Below, piece by piece: positions 30,656 through 42,786 of a stretch of 64,000 nt of DNA. This DNA comes from Trichobilharzia regenti. Taxonomy: Eukaryota > Platyhelminthes > Trematoda > Strigeidida > Schistosomatidae. The DNA lies in contig OX235263.1 of the NCBI GenBank assembly GCA_944472135.2, positions 13,995,517-14,059,516 of the forward strand, given 5' to 3'. Under the pieces are notes generated by a model. That model searched no databases. It saw nothing but the letters and a program-made list of their open reading frames with translations, and was not told the DNA's origin. Position 1 is the stretch's first letter. Each line of letters begins with the position of its first letter. A program made the translations under genes and the position numbers.

Positions 30656-31962
30656 CTGAGAATATGAAAGATCTCTTTCGTTTGCTCCACACCATTCCCT
30701 ATTACAGTTGAACCAATGAGAGGCTCGTTTGATGCATTAAATTTGACATCTACTGATTATTTGGAATAATAAGGCCATCTTTCTATTTGCCTTGAAAATA
30801 TCAATTGGTCACATATCAATTAGGCATAATTTTAGACGCATTAACAAACAACCTTACTATGAAAGCTATTCATTAATTACGCTAATCATATCACTTTTCC
30901 AATTAACATTTTTTGACGTGAATTATTGAGAGTAGATAATTCAATATGAAGCTTTAATTTGCTTACTTCTTTTGTCCAGCTTATGAACACTGGCTATAGA
31001 AATATCAAAGACGCGCATTGAGCGAGCGAGCAAGACAGAGAGATGGAGGTAGGCAGGTGAATGAATACCCCAATCGAATGAGATCAGAAAATCGAAAGCA
31101 CACACACACATACAAAAACTGCCTAATGATTTCACAATGTAGTATAATGTTGACTTTTTGCCGAATCTAACTTAGTCCAGAATGTTTTCAACTTGTGTTT
31201 TCGCATCATCAACTCGATTTTGGACGCAGAATTGAAATTTCACTTCAAAACTTTTAGTAATAAATAAAAAATAAACGATTTTCTTTCTTTATGTGCTTAC
31301 CAAATTTTAATATTGTTTGTTTTCCTTATTTTAACACAGTGGATTGCTCATTCGTAGAGCTGACATTAATTTTCCATGTGACAGTTTATGGTTATCAGCT
31401 GGTGGTGGTGGTATGACGCATTGTTTGACAATCCTCACTTGTTCTGTCCATTATTTCAATGCAAAAATAGAAATTCAAGTTTTCCGCTTTTAAGAAATAA
31501 CAATGCAAACAAAGAAAATAGTGAAAATTCAATTGAACCATTGATGCCATCATTCAGGCATAATTGGTCTCCTTTAGTCAAAATAGAAAGAAAAAAAGAA
31601 AGTGAGATGAGAATTCTTAAATGTCATATCCCATTGACTGACTATTGAGTAATTATTCTTAAATGCCTTTTTTCAATGCATTTCGAAAACAAATTGATTG
31701 AATTAATGGGGAACCTTTAAAGATCTTTAGGAAGGCCTTTTGAGATCTGCTTCTCTTTTGTTTGAAGGCTTCACGCTTGAAGATCATCCCCTCCGCCAAC
31801 CTTTCTCATCAGAAATGATAGGTGACTTAAGTTGGATTAAGGTGGAAAAGACTAAGACCTAATCCAATTGAAAAATGGCATTGGTCCATGAAGTATTCAG
31901 CAGTTAGCTTGAGCTGGAGACAACTGCTTAAAAACATAGATCAAAATCATTCTCAATTCTTA
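30656..31962. other. Unassigned, longest non-repeat block of the left half
   Basis: No transposon recognised in 1.3 kb. A polypyrimidine-AG acceptor-like site ends at 31339, and an 86-codon frame lies at 31388-31648, but they are out of phase with each other. A host intron is possible; no exon is supported. Confidence 0.4.
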
Positions 31963-32080
31963 CAGGATTTCATCATGAGCTGACATTGGTTGGAGAACCA
32001 TTGGGAAACCAGCTGGGAGTACTGGACTGTACTGTTTAATCAGCATAGTTTGAGACCCTTCGTCAATACGCATCAACTAC
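31963..32080 (-). mobile_element. SINE-B 3' half
   Basis: AGGATTTCATCATGAGCTGA, GAACCATTGG, GGAGTACTGGACTGTACTG and CATAGTTTGAGACCCTTCGT: the 3' block plus a decayed hammerhead, cut before the head at about 32080 by PLE-3 sequence. Confidence 0.75.
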
Positions 32081-32085
32081 CTGGG

Positions 32086-32800
32086 TGATTATAAGCTAGC
32101 AGTCAAAAGAAATGACATCCACTCCCTCATATCACTACTACTACTACTACTACATACAAACAACCACGGACATCAATTCGACTGAGACCACCGAATCAGC
32201 ACTCAAATATTAGACAGGGGAAACAATAAGAACAGGAGAGAATGTTTAAAAGCCTGATATTTCAGTGAAACGTCAATGAATAGGCACGTCGACATAAACA
32301 AAATTTACCGATGGGTAGGAAGGAAATCCCACTGACAGAGAGTCAAAGTTCAAGTCAAGGAAAGAATCAGTTCTAATACATGTAGCGTAGAGGGTGTGAA
32401 AACACACAAAAACAGCCAATCACCTTCAAGGTGACCAGGAGAGATGACTTATAAACTTGTGGAGAAATTTAAAAGCTCACTTCAAAGAATTGAAGGATGC
32501 GCTGAAGATTTTGTCTAGTGAGGTAATTAAAACTTTGCAAGTAAACCATCCAGATTAAAGAACACAACTACACCAAAATCATCCATCTGAGATACAAATC
32601 TTTGCCTTCACACCTTCACAAAAGAATAAGTACAGCAAAGATATCTTCTCGGTGATTTCATTCTCAAAAGCAGTTTTACAATCGCAATTATATACATAAG
32701 TTTACATGGATTCTTCATAGTAACGAAGTTGATAATAATTTTCAACTTGATATGAAAGTCTAACTTCATAGTACTGCAGAGAAGCCCTCAGTATTTGCAT
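32086..32800 (+). mobile_element. PLE-3 C-terminus and 3' noncoding end
   Basis: Reads RNDIHSL-like, a Leu run encoded by TACTACTAC repeats (32138-32155), HTNNHGHQFD, ILDRGNNKNRREC, SMNRHVDINKIYRWVGRKSH and QRVKVQVKERISS. The noncoding part (to 32800) matches 52545-52720 in reverse (CATAGTACTGCAGAGAAGCC region). Confidence 0.75.
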
Positions 32801-33119
32801 CGAAAAGTCGGAACTATATGTTCAGTAGAAACTAGTCCATCCTCTACATTTAACATGAATCTAGTTCTGTTTGATTCCTCAATTTTTTTTGTTTTTGTTT
32901 CCTGTTGCTGTACTTTTCATTCCTTCCAACTCCTTGTCATTCTATTGGTAGAAAGCCGTTACTTGCAACTTGCTTCCATGTTCATCCCAGTCACACCTGT
33001 GTAATTTTGTTTCAAAACCCGTTTGTAGTCTTTATTCACACCTTTAACAACATCCATATCACTTTGAAAATTGTTATCAATTTTAGGATCCCTACGTCAT
33101 AATACGGGAATTTAATATT
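32801..33119. other. Unassigned stretch
   Basis: Nothing recognised. Confidence 0.35.
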
Positions 33120-33720
33120 AACTGTCCGACTGCCTGTCTTACTGGCTTCAACGTAGATTTTTGCATAGATGTGCAGCTGTGTCGAGTGGTCATACTTCAT
33201 TTAGCCCACAAATACACAGAAGAGATTAAAAAGAGATTCAAAACAGAGATATAAGGCAAATAGAATAGTAATATGGAAGAACAATATATAGTTTTATTGG
33301 GTATCATAAGTCACAAGGAGTGGATGCATCTACGGTAGCTATTGAGAACGATTTTGTACCATATCACCAATTGTCTCCAGCCTTCATTGATTTCTACTAT
33401 CCCAAGGACCCTAACTAGGATGTCTACATCTCCCTACATGGCTGGCTTAAACTAACTGTTGTGAATTTCATTGATGTTTTGTACGCCACTAGCTCTTTTC
33501 CAACCTGATTCACTCTATGTCAGCTAATACTGACCATCAAGGAAGGCGATGGATGGCTAGGCATGTTTAACACATGGTCTGGCCATCTCAGTCAATATAA
33601 CTTCGTAGCCATTCCTTACTTAGCGCTCAACGCCTAACGTCAATATGACTCACCCTATTATACCACTTCGCACAGGAGACAGAACTCAGATACCTTCGGT
33701 CAAAGAGAGCTAACCTGTAT
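33120..33720 (+). repeat. Unclassified dispersed repeat F
   Basis: Matches 56150-56780 over roughly 600 bases: AAGTCACAAGGAGTGGAT, TAGCTATTGAGAACGATTTT, CTACATGGCTGGCTTAAACT and TTTTCCAACCTGATTCACTC. No open frame survives in either copy. Class unknown. Confidence 0.65.
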
Positions 33721-34055
33721 CCATGTGAACTTGTATACATGTATATATATAAATGTGAACTGTCCGGCTGCTTTTGAGAATCATATAGCCGAAAATATAT
33801 CTGTTAGCTGAAAATTTTGTTCTTTACCCTCCACATTACAGGATGTCTAAGGAGGGGAGAGGGAAGAGTTTGAAGCTAGAGATTACGCAATAATATGACA
33901 AAGAGTACAAGAAGCAATAAAGCCTAATAAAGTAGGATGATTTAATGAATTCATCAAATTTCAGTAGAACTAGTCAGCTGAATACTCTACATACACGGAT
34001 ACATATATAATTTTGAAATTACAATTGGGAATATAAGACTGATAAGTAAACAAAC
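33721..34055. other. Unassigned stretch
   Basis: Nothing recognised. Confidence 0.35.
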
Positions 34056-34059
34056 TACA

Positions 34060-34860
34060 TTGAATGATGGCACAATCAAAAGATCTATATTTAAAACGTC
34101 TTCATGTACAGTACAGTACATGTATTTCAAGAGCTTTGTTCCAATCCAGTATAAAAAGAACTTAGTCAGAACACTGTTCAATAGATCACGAAAAATTTGT
34201 TCTGACAGTACTACTGAACATAAAATAAAATCCCTGAAGGATATTTTATCTAAGAATGGATATATCCTGAGAAGTTCATTGATAAATACTCTATAGAAAT
34301 TAGCCCCTGCAAAATAATCCAAACAGTTCCGAAGAAGCCTATCTATATCAGTTTGCCGTTTAAAGGAGATGATGATGAAGTAGTCAAACGAAAACTCGAG
34401 AAAGCTATCAAGAGAACTTATTATGCTGCAAAACTTGTTATCCTTAACACCACTAGGCGAGTGCTTCAACAATCTGGTAAAGACCAGTCGCCAATCCTCT
34501 ACACTTCAAACTACGTATATCAATTTGAGTGTGTTTTTGGAAGCAAATACACAGGTCGTACAGAAAGGCGATTGTCTACTCGCATGATGGAGCATTTTCC
34601 AAAATGGTTGAAAACAGCTGAGTGCAAAGTGCCAAAATCCTCAATAACAAAACATCCTGTGGATTACGGACATGACATCGACGCGGTCACGTTATTCACT
34701 ATTGTCAGCAAGCAGACAAAGAAATAAGAAGATGCTTGCAATTCTGGAAGAGGCAGACAGACAAAGAAGATGGTTGCAATTGAAGAGGCTTGTGCAATTC
34801 AGGTTTATAAACCAGATCTCTGTGTACAAAAGGAGATGGTCATAACACTGGATCTAACAT
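34060..34860 (+). pseudogene. PLE-1 connector plus GIY-YIG endonuclease
   Basis: First frame (34060-34296): VPIQYKKNLVRTLFNRSRKI and DILSKNGYILR, the PLE block after the RT. A shift leads to 34353-34727 (124 codons): KGDDDEVVKRKLEKAIKRT, then the GIY-YIG core NYVYQFECVFGSKYTGRTER with RMMEHFPKWL, ending PVDYGHDIDAVTLF and a stop at 34725-34727. YIG is YTG here. This is the second-best nuclease domain of PLE-1 type in the window. Confidence 0.82.
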
Positions 34861-35438
34861 GGTAATGCGTTTTACTTATTATTCTACCTCTTATCATTAT
34901 TATTATTCTTGATTCATTCAAAACTATCCTTTATCAGTAGGACTACCTTAACTCACTTCAACACTATTATTATTATAACTATTACTATTGATATAAGTCT
35001 GTTTGCAATTCTCGTTATATTCCCTAATGACTAATTGTTTATCTAAGTGATGGAATTGAAGCATCTCTCATACTCCCTCTCTCCCCTTATCTATTTGAAC
35101 ATGACCTGGAAAACATTCGCACGTGTCTTTCTGCATAACTAATTCAATGTAGTTTGTTTACTTATCAGCCTTATATCTCCCAATGTAATTTCAAAAGTAT
35201 ATATATTCGTGTATGTAGAGTATTCAGGTGACGAGTTCTACCAAAATTTGATGAATTCATTAAGTCATCCTGCTTTATTAACCACATTTGTTGCTTGTTT
35301 TAAATTCGTATTGGGAAATAAATGTTTTGAATTGTTGAAAAAGAGAGCACGGTCACCCAGTTCCTGTCAGAAAGAAAATTCTAATAATTTCTTCTTTCTG
35401 AAGTGAAATTATCTTCTCCAAAATACTAAGTTATTCTA
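34861..35438. other. Unassigned stretch
   Basis: ATT-rich runs near 34900-34990; no element recognised. Confidence 0.4.
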
Positions 35439-35565
35439 CCATTATTATTATTTTTATATCTTTTAATTACTAGAGGAACATAGGTCTTCAGCTGCGCGTC
35501 TCAATTGCGTTCGGTTTTTTCTACCATCTTCTTTACACCGCTCCAAGTCTGCCCATTTGAGCACC
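35439..35565 (-). mobile_element. RTE-A 3' tip
   Basis: ATTATTATT, CTAGAGGAACATAGGTCTTC and CGCTCCAAGTCTGCCCAT: only the last 125 bases of an RTE-A copy, a strongly 5'-truncated insertion. Confidence 0.78.
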
Positions 35566-36398
35566 ACTATAAATGCCATTAAGCGAAGCAAGGAAGACTG
35601 AGTTACATTCAGGCAGAGTTAATTTGTCGAAACTAGAACATCGACTCGAAATAGAATATTGCGTAATTACAAAACGTTTGTTTTAATCACCTTTAGCATA
35701 ATATATCTACAACACACTGAAATAACTCATCTTTCTACTTTTTAAAAAAAATATTATAATAAACCATAAATAAAATTCCATCTAATTTTTTTTCCATTTT
35801 AAATTCTTGTTCTATTAATAAATTAAAACTATTTTATTCAATTGTTTCCTTTCTTCTGACTGTCATTTTGCTAAACTACTCTGTTGTTTTTAGTTTACTA
35901 TCTCTATGTCTAGTTTATTTTTTAAAAATGGCGCCAATATGTTGAACACAAAACATTTACGTTTTTAAACATTCAGTACATCCTGACTATTTAGAACATA
36001 CAGCCTTTTGAAAGTATGTGCATACACTTCTTTCTCAATGCAAACTTTAGTATGAAAGCTTAAAAATTGAGCTGAGTGATACTAAATTTACAATAATTAG
36101 TCAGGAAACTTATGGGACCGGGGGGGGGGTACGGTGAGAAAACTGCGTTACTTCCAATTTTTTACATTTGAATTTTTTGCATTTTGCAATACTAATCGTG
36201 CGTGGCATTAAATATTCGTCAGTCTATCTCTGTGAAGGCTGGAATAACAAACTTACATGACTGTATAAAACCTACTTACTAAATCAGAAATATTTATGAT
36301 AATACGATTAGAAACGATATGAAAAGTTCAGCAAGTGATATTCTGACTTTCTTTCGACTTATTCATACATATATTGAATAAGAAGAATGTAAGCGGAC
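35566..36398. other. Unassigned, with a G10 run
   Basis: AT-rich; ten consecutive G at 36120-36129. Nothing else recognised. Confidence 0.45.
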
Positions 36399-36399
36399 A

Positions 36400-36765
36400 A
36401 AATTGGTGGTAAGACTGCATGATAAACCGGTAAAGCGTATGAATTCGGTTATAAGATATATGCATTTCAAATGCATCAAAACCTGTCCACATGGACATCT
36501 AAAACGTTCTACTCCCGTGACGACGAATAGAAAGGAATAAGGAGAACTATAAAACGAAAGTTTCGAATTCCACATTAATTCGTTTATTAGGTGTATCACA
36601 GAGTGAAACAGTATTATTTACTGGATGACAAGGTTTCGAACAAAATTTATTGCCATTCATAATCATATCGATTGTAATCACATGACTTTGAAGTTTGAGT
36701 TTTATAGTTTTCTTTGTCTTCTCCTCTTTGTCGTATGGGTAGTAGAAGTTTCCAGATATCTGGGT
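36400..36765. repeat. Repeat E copies in opposite orientation
   Basis: 36400-36556 is a plus-strand 5' part of repeat E (ATGCATCAAAACCTGTCCAC, GAATAGAAAGGAATAAGGAG). From 36557 the complete end is reversed (TTCGTTTATTAGGTGTATCA, GATGACAAGGTTTCGAACAA). Confidence 0.65.
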
Positions 36766-36789
36766 GGACAAGTGTTGAATCATTCCTAA

Positions 36790-37440
36790 TGCATGTATTT
36801 GCAAATGATTCGATTAGCAAAGCTTGTGTTATCAACCAATACCTGCAGGTGAAACCAGAGCAGTAACCTCTGTGAAATCTCTCCTGTTGATGGCGACTGG
36901 TTCTGGTTGCTGTTGTTGTTGTTTGGTTGGTTGTTATCATCTTCGTCTCCTGAATGTCCACCCGAAGTCCTGTCTTCACTGCTAGCCAGCTTTTAAAGCC
37001 AGTTTGTTGGTTTTCCCCTGTATGTCTTCGAGTTTGTGTGATATTGGCCATAAATAATCAACATGCGAAATCAAGATCATCTAGAGTCGTCTTATCAGTT
37101 TGACATATTTCTCTCTTCTGGCTTTCCACACAGTGTTTGATGGATGATTCACAATTAGAAATATCATCGGTGATGACAGTCAGGCAGCTTGTCTTACCCC
37201 GTTATCCACTTCAAACTGTTGCCTGAGTTTTCCAATGTGGACCACGTAACGCGTGGCATTGACATATAGCTGTTCAGTGAGGTTGATGAAGAATTGAAAC
37301 ACGTCATAGTGTTGAAGTAGTCTCTAAATTACTTCTCGGTCTATGCTTTTGAAGGCCTTCTGGAAGTCGATCATGTTGAGGCAGAGGTTTGACTGGCATT
37401 CTGTCCTTTTTTTCCATGATGATGCGTAGAGTTGCAAAAC
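36790..37440 (-). mobile_element. RTE-B RT fragment
   Basis: Minus strand from 37440: motif A region NMIDFQKAFKSIDREVI (SIDRE for SVDRE), LTEQLYVNATRYVVHIGKLR, then motif B and C remnants (near 37060 the DFADD site reads DFAC), and GLRVDIQETKMITTNQTTTT. 3'-truncated at 36790 next to repeat E. Confidence 0.78.
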
Positions 37441-37735
37441 TAAGTCATCTAGTAAATAATACTGTTTCACTGTGTGATATACCTAATAAGCAAACTAATA
37501 GGAAATTAGATACTACCACACTGACTATGTTTAATACATAAATCAACCAATATAAGTTAAAGAAATCTTGAACTTGATATGATTATGAGTGGCAATAGTT
37601 TGTGCTCCAAACTTGGTCTCATCAGTTAATATTACTGTATAACACTACACTGTGTGATTTATCAAAATAAAATCTTATCCAAAATGGAGCTATACTCTAC
37701 CACAGTGCCCAAGTACTACACTTATATCAATAAAG
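37441..37735 (+). mobile_element. PLE terminal sequences
   Basis: 37441-37500 is the last part of repeat E (AATAATACTGTTTCACTGTG). 37565-37735 is a PLE-2-type end: TTATGAGTGGCAATAGTTTG, TCATCAGTTAATATTACTGT, CACTGTGTGATTTATCAAAA and ACTCTACCACAGTGCCCAAG. Confidence 0.65.
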
Positions 37736-37859
37736 AAATCTTGGATTTTCCACGGGTCCCAACTCAAACATTCAGGCTCAACAGCGTATTACTGCATTTC
37801 ACTGTGTTCTTTACAGCAATGTTGTTAAGCAAACTCCACAATAACGCATCAGCACAGAA

Positions 37860-38870
37860 ACCTAACGCCCTTTTTAACATTTGGCCTTGACTTGTAAATA
37901 ATCGTAGAAGACGACCTCGGTGAACCTGAGTGACTTGAGTTTACCTAGCGCTCGAAAACTGAGCCAGTAATAGTCTTGGATTGTCCTTTTACCAAAACAA
38001 TGCTGGATAATTTTCAGAGATGAGTTTGGAAAGTGTGCGCTATGTGAGACCAGTATATGTCACTCCACAGGAACTAGTGAATGCATCAACACAGATTGAA
38101 GTGGCTCAAAGTGGTAGTTTAACCTTCACATATCCATTAATTATTTGTCAACTGTAGAAACTGATCCATCTGTAGCTCAGCCAAAAAGTAGGCCTTCCCT
38201 AGTCATCTGGATAATCAGAGGTTCTTCAGCATCTCATCCGCAGTATCCCCTTAAAATTCAACGTTCATGAATAACAGCTTCTTCGGCACAGTTTGGGTTC
38301 TTTCGACCATTTGCTTTACTTTTATATTTTCCTCGATGAATCTTGAAGGATATTCATTCTCCATGAGGATTTGTTCGAGTCTCTCCGGACTACTATCAAT
38401 TATGTTACTGGTACATTTTGTCCTTATTCTTGAAGATAAGGAGTGGATCGGAAGTCTCTTTCATGTTGATTTCCTGTAGACTGGTATCTGAAGAAGACTG
38501 TCAGATGTCTTTTTTAAGAAACCATTTGAAACTTGGATTTCCGAGTTCATCTCTGATTCTGATGTGAGTTGAGTAGAATGATGACAGTTGTTGAACACCT
38601 CAGTTATCATTTCGATGTCGGCATTCTCGTTACCTATGATAAAAGTATCATCCGTGTATATTTAGTAAATAAAAAAACTGTCTAGATTTGCAATGAGCCA
38701 ATCTGTAAGTAAAGGTTCCAATGGTGACCTCATTGTCACTACCTCTCTTTGTCCATAAAAAGTTTTACGCAACTTGAACCGGACAGTGAAAGTGAATCGC
38801 TGTAGTAGTTTTTCTGCGTAGTGTGTGTGTGAATATCGAAGTCCAGATTATTATCCTTAAATAAAATTAG
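37860..38870 (-). pseudogene. PLE-1 reverse transcriptase C-terminus to GIY-YIG, decayed
   Basis: Same layout as 1960-3078 but more broken. The reverse strand shows VQVA*NFLWTKRGSDNE at the motif B side (38760), the NENADIEMITEVFNNC block (38610), DFFFRYQSTGN, NGYPSRFIEENIKV (38330), EFKGDTADEMLKNL (38250), INGYVKVKLPLATSICVDAF (38120) and the GIY-YIG relic through 37930. Confidence 0.75.
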
Positions 38871-38929
38871 CAAATAAATCAAATAGTTTCAATGAAAGGA
38901 ACTATATTAAAACACTCACATAACTTTAG

Positions 38930-39108
38930 TGTCGGAGAACTGGATTTTGTTTTCGATGTTGAATGGACTAGATTCCCACACTGCTTTTTCAGAATAATAG
39001 ATGTTAGCCTGTCCTCCTTTGTGCATCTTATTCTGCCTAGCTTTAACATCCCCATCTATTCCCACTATAGTCACAATAGTGCCTAGACTACTAGCCAGTT
39101 TCAAGGCG
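38930..39108 (-). mobile_element. RTE fragment, old
   Basis: Minus frame: ASSLGTIVTIVGIDGDVKAR, KAVWESSPFNIENKIQF. These correspond to YLGSIVSTTGGTDEDIKARI and SVWRSTALSIKNKIRIF in young RTE-A copies. Confidence 0.65.
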
Positions 39109-39380
39109 ATAAAAATGAGCTAAAGTTAGGTGTGAGAAAACTCCCGCCCCCATCACGAAAAATCAATCCCATTGCTACAGAAATGTCAAGGGTTAAAAAG
39201 CCATTAATTGCTTTACAGCTTTTCGCTCCTAGTTTGAGAATCTTTAGCAGTATGATAACGCAGTTCGTACTGTGTTTCCAAAATGTGATCTTTTGAAAGA
39301 CAATAATGCAAATATGTCCATAATGTTCCACCTGCAGAAATGCTGTTTAGAAGTTCCATATTAGTTTGTTTATTAGATAT
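39109..39380. other. Unassigned stretch
   Basis: No element recognised. Confidence 0.35.
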
Positions 39381-39382
39381 AT

Positions 39383-39790
39383 GGAGGATTTCATCATGAG
39401 CTAACATCAGTTAGAGAACCATTGGAAAAACCACTTGAGGTTACTGCCAGACAGCTTTTTCGTCATAGTTTGGGACTCTTTATCAGCACGCACCCACCGC
39501 CAGGGTGAGAACCCAGGACCTTTCTGTTACAAGGCTAGCGATCCCGTATACCACTGAGCTACTCGGACTCAAACCAATGGTCCTTGAATTCTAACTTCTG
39601 CCAATTCACGACATAGCATGACCATTTTTGCAAAGTCTTCTTCGATGAGTTACTGCCTCATCTTCAACCTGCAGCACCCCACTGGTCATGGCTTTCCACA
39701 AGAACCCCAGGTTACTTCCTGAATATTGCCAGTCGCGAGTTAGCATCAGAATAATGCAATCAAACAAAATCCCTACAAAACCAATACTTG
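39383..39790 (-). mobile_element. SINE-B, long copy with leader
   Basis: Minus strand: leader GAAGTTAGAATTCAAGG, A-box region AGTAGCTCAGTGGTATACGG, B-box region GGTTCTCACCC, hammerhead area CTGATAAAGAGTCCCAAACT with GACGAAAAAGCTGTC (GAAA and GTC kept, an indel in the CUGANGA core), then the usual 3' block to 39383. Beyond the leader, 39700-39790 carries an opposite-strand 3'-like block (CAAACAAAATCCCTACAAAA). Confidence 0.72.
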
Positions 39791-39794
39791 AATA

Positions 39795-40140
39795 ATATTA
39801 GATATATCACAAAGAATGAGACGTTATTATTCGCCAGATGAAACAGTTTAGAACACTGTTCATAATCATACCAATTATAACTACACAACTTCATAACTTT
39901 CATTTTATATTTTCCCTTATTCTTTCCTATTTTTCGTCGGGGAAGTAGAATTGTCCGCATATCCAAGTGGACAGGTGTTACTGCAATTCTATCGCAGGTA
40001 TTTTCAGTTCAATCGAAACATAAAGTTTCTCTTTATCATTCCTGCTCCCTCCATTCTACGCTCTTAACATCTTCCATTGAACAAGACGGTTTCACTGTGT
40101 GATATGCCGAATGAACAAATCATTATGGAATTAATAGAAA
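39795..40140. repeat. Repeat E pieces
   Basis: 39795-40010 minus: GATGAAACAGTTTAGAACAC and TAATCATACCAATTATAAC blocks. 40085-40140 plus: GGTTTCACTGTGTGATATGC. Confidence 0.6.
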
Positions 40141-40400
40141 ACATTTGTAACTCAGTTGGATGATTTGCAAATAATAGTGTTCTGTGAGCTGATTGGTTTA
40201 GTTGCGGAGCTTTCGTCGTCTTTCTGGACTACATCTTCAGCGCAGTATTTACCATAAAGTCAAATGATTTAAAATCTCCATGAATGGTGATACAATGGCG
40301 TCTCCTGATGACCAGCCATCTTTACATATGTATTGACCGTTTTCTATTGATTGGGATTTTAAACTTTCTGATCACCTGATTTACTTTTTATTTCATACAT
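40141..40400 (-). mobile_element. PLE-3 3' noncoding region
   Basis: Matches 7410-7690: AAATAATAGTGTTCTGTGAG, GACTACATCTTCAGCGCAGT, CCAGCCATCTTTACATATGT. Confidence 0.6.
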
Positions 40401-40740
40401 TTCTTCCCCTTAATGAATTTGAACAATGCAAGAACTACAGTTTTAGCAGAATAAAATGGTACCATCATCGGTTATCTCGTTGCCTTCTCGTCAGCTGCTT
40501 ACATGGCAAAGACATTATTAAATATATCTACAACAACAATTTTAACATACTTGCACAGAGTTAAGTTTAAACAAAAATCAATATACTCATACACTAAAAA
40601 TATATACAAATATAAATATGCAATATTAACCACTATTCCGAACAATAATAATCAAACACAATGGAAACGTTTAGCATTTCACATTCGGAGGAAAGAGAGG
40701 TGAAATTATCCAGTTACCAGGGCGAGGAAAGGCTGATAAC
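40401..40740. other. Unassigned stretch
   Basis: Nothing recognised. Confidence 0.35.
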
Positions 40741-40744
40741 TGCT

Positions 40745-41597
40745 TCTTTCTGGACGCATAAATCAGGTTTCAGGTACTTGATGGAAATGGCTTCAGCAAA
40801 CTTAAGGAGAATTGAGCTATTTTGCTTATTGATAATTTTGAACGACTTTTCGACGTCCACCTCATGACCCGTGTCGATAAGATGCCTGGTGATGGCACTG
40901 TTTAAAGCATTTGTTCCCTTTAGACGTAAGCTTTATGGTACATGTTCAGAAAATCGTAGATATGCCTTTCTTTCTGTCCTTCCAATGTAACTGCTCCCGC
41001 AGATACATGTACATTTGTATACACAATTGGAGGTAACATGAGAAGGATGTCTATCAATTTTTGATTGCACCAAAGAGCAAGTTGTTCGATAGACGGGAAC
41101 GAGCTTAGCTGCAGGATACGCTATGGCTAGTGATGTACTCAGCCTTCTGTTGATCATTGCTGCAATATTTTCACCTTTATAATCAAGCTGAAGATAGACT
41201 GGCTTTTTTCCACTGTGATTTGTTTTACATTTGTGACTTCAGATCTTCCATACTTGTTGATGAACCTTTGAGGGTACCCATTTCTCTTCAATATATTTTC
41301 AAGGAACTCAAACTCCTCCTCTAGTTTCTCTTTAGAGCATATTCTCCTCGCTCTATAGTACAAAGTTTTGACTAGACCACGTTTAAAGCTATGTGGACAA
41401 AAGCTATTAAAATGCAAGCATTGTCCTTTCCATGTGGGCTTTCGATAAATTGACTTTTGAAGACTACCGTCTTCTAGGCGTTCCATGGCTATGTCGAGGA
41501 AGTGAAACTTTCCGTCACTTTCGTGTTCCGTACGTTCATTGGTTCGCTCTCTTGTTGTGCTCCCTTTCTGCACACTCTTCGAGCCTACCTCCAGCAA
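40745..41597 (-). pseudogene. PLE-1 connector plus GIY-YIG endonuclease, well preserved
   Basis: Frame 1 (41597-41154): ESDGKFHFLDIAMERLEDGS, LQKSIYRKPTWKGQCLHFNS, FKRGLVKTLYYRARRICSKE and LKRNGYPQRFINKYG. Frame 2 (41157-40933) after a shift: NRRLSTSLAIAYPAAKLVPV, TSNCVYKCTCICGSSYIGRT and RFSEHVP, with the YIG intact and the Cys pattern CTCIC. A third frame gives AITRHLIDTGHEVDVEKSF, the His-rich end of the domain. It starts just after RT motif C, so the polymerase core is missing. Confidence 0.85.
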
Positions 41598-41599
41598 CG

Positions 41600-41846
41600 C
41601 CTGCAGCTAAGTTGTAAAGTCGCTTTATTTATTAAATCTGTTATTCAGTTACGTTAAATACAACTCATACTAAAAATTCTCTCCATTGTTAGCTTTTAAA
41701 CTTTGATTGAGTTAATCAGTACTTACACGTTAGGTAGAGTACTGGTAAAGTCATAAGACGGTGAAGTTTTCAGTAAGTGTGGTGATATCGAGGACTATCT
41801 TAAGTCTAGCCCCCAACACTTATATATTTCATCTATAATAACGTGT
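41600..41846. other. Unassigned stretch
   Basis: Short AT-rich gap between two minus-strand PLE copies. Confidence 0.35.
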
Positions 41847-41849
41847 TTA

Positions 41850-42783
41850 TTAGTTGCATTTTCGTTTGAGTACCAGGATTCTAGGAAATTCCCTGAATGC
41901 ACTTTTGGTGTTTCCTCTGTTTAAGATTTTGACATTATCCCAATCAAATTGATGTCCATAATTATCTGTATGCATTGATACTAAAGAATTTATATCATGT
42001 CTTTTCACGGCTGATTTGTATTCCTGGATTCTTATTCGAAGGGGACACCCACTTTGGCCGATGTAATGTTTGTTACAGTTCATACAATTTATTTTGTATA
42101 TGGTGTTAATTTTATCTCCTTTTTCTATCGGATCTTTTGGTTTGCATAAGATCGAATTAAGTGATTCGGCTGGTTTGTGTGCTACATCTATATCAAACGG
42201 TTTCATCATTCTGGCCGTTATTTCAGAGATATTTCTGATGTATGGTAGGATGAATTTCTTTTTTGTCTTCGGTGATGGTTCTTTGTTGATGCTTTGATTC
42301 GACTTTAAACACTTTTGATGAACTTTTTTGGATAACCATTCTTCTTGAAGACCGTTTGTAAGTATTTTTCTTCCATTCTTTTTAACTCTGGTGTGCTACA
42401 ATGTGTTTGAACTCTTCTAAACAATGTCTGCACACAGTTTCTTTTGTGAGTAATTGGATTATTCCTAGAATAGTTGAGTATTTGATCTGAGTGCGTCTAT
42501 TTTCTATATACTTGTGTTTCTAAATTTTCTGTGTTGGTTCTTCTGATTAAGACATCTAAAAGTGGGATTTCATTATTTAATTCTTCTTCCTTTGTGAATT
42601 TGATGTCTTCAAACATGTTGTTTATTAATTTATGGGTATATTCTAAATGGTTTCTCTTAATTATTACAAACGTATCATCAACGTAACGTACCCAGATTTT
42701 CGGTTTAATTATAGGTAGAGCTATTAATTTTAATCTTTGCATAACGGCTTCAGCTATTAATGCTGATATAGGCGATCCCATTG
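41850..42783 (-). pseudogene. PLE-3 reverse transcriptase C-terminus plus GIY-YIG, best PLE-3 copy
   Basis: 42781-42500: MGSPISALIAEAVMQRLKLI (motif B), KIWVRYVDDTFVIIKRN (motif C YVDD intact), INNMFEDIKFTKEE, IPLLDVLIRRT, then VYRK and a TAG at 42497-42499. The same frame continues (THSDQILNYSRNNPITHKRN, FKKNGYPKKFIKSV) before stops and a shift. 42209-41850: AHKPAESLNSILCKPKDPIE, INTIYKINCMNCNKHYIGQS with CPLRIRIQEYK and HTDNYGHQFDWDNVKILN. The GIY-YIG core with its Cys pair is intact. RT motif A and everything upstream are missing; the copy is cut at 42784 by a PLE end. Confidence 0.87.
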
Positions 42784-42786
42784 GTG

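Noticed and set aside
31339..31648. Host exon after an acceptor-like site
   Set aside because: The open frame from 31388 has stops between the acceptor at 31339 and its start, and the phase that is open from the acceptor ends within about 50 codons. No donor or homologous protein recognised.
36120..36129. G10 run as a regulatory or quadruplex element
   Set aside because: A single homopolymer tract without further G-runs; could equally be a sequencing or assembly artefact.
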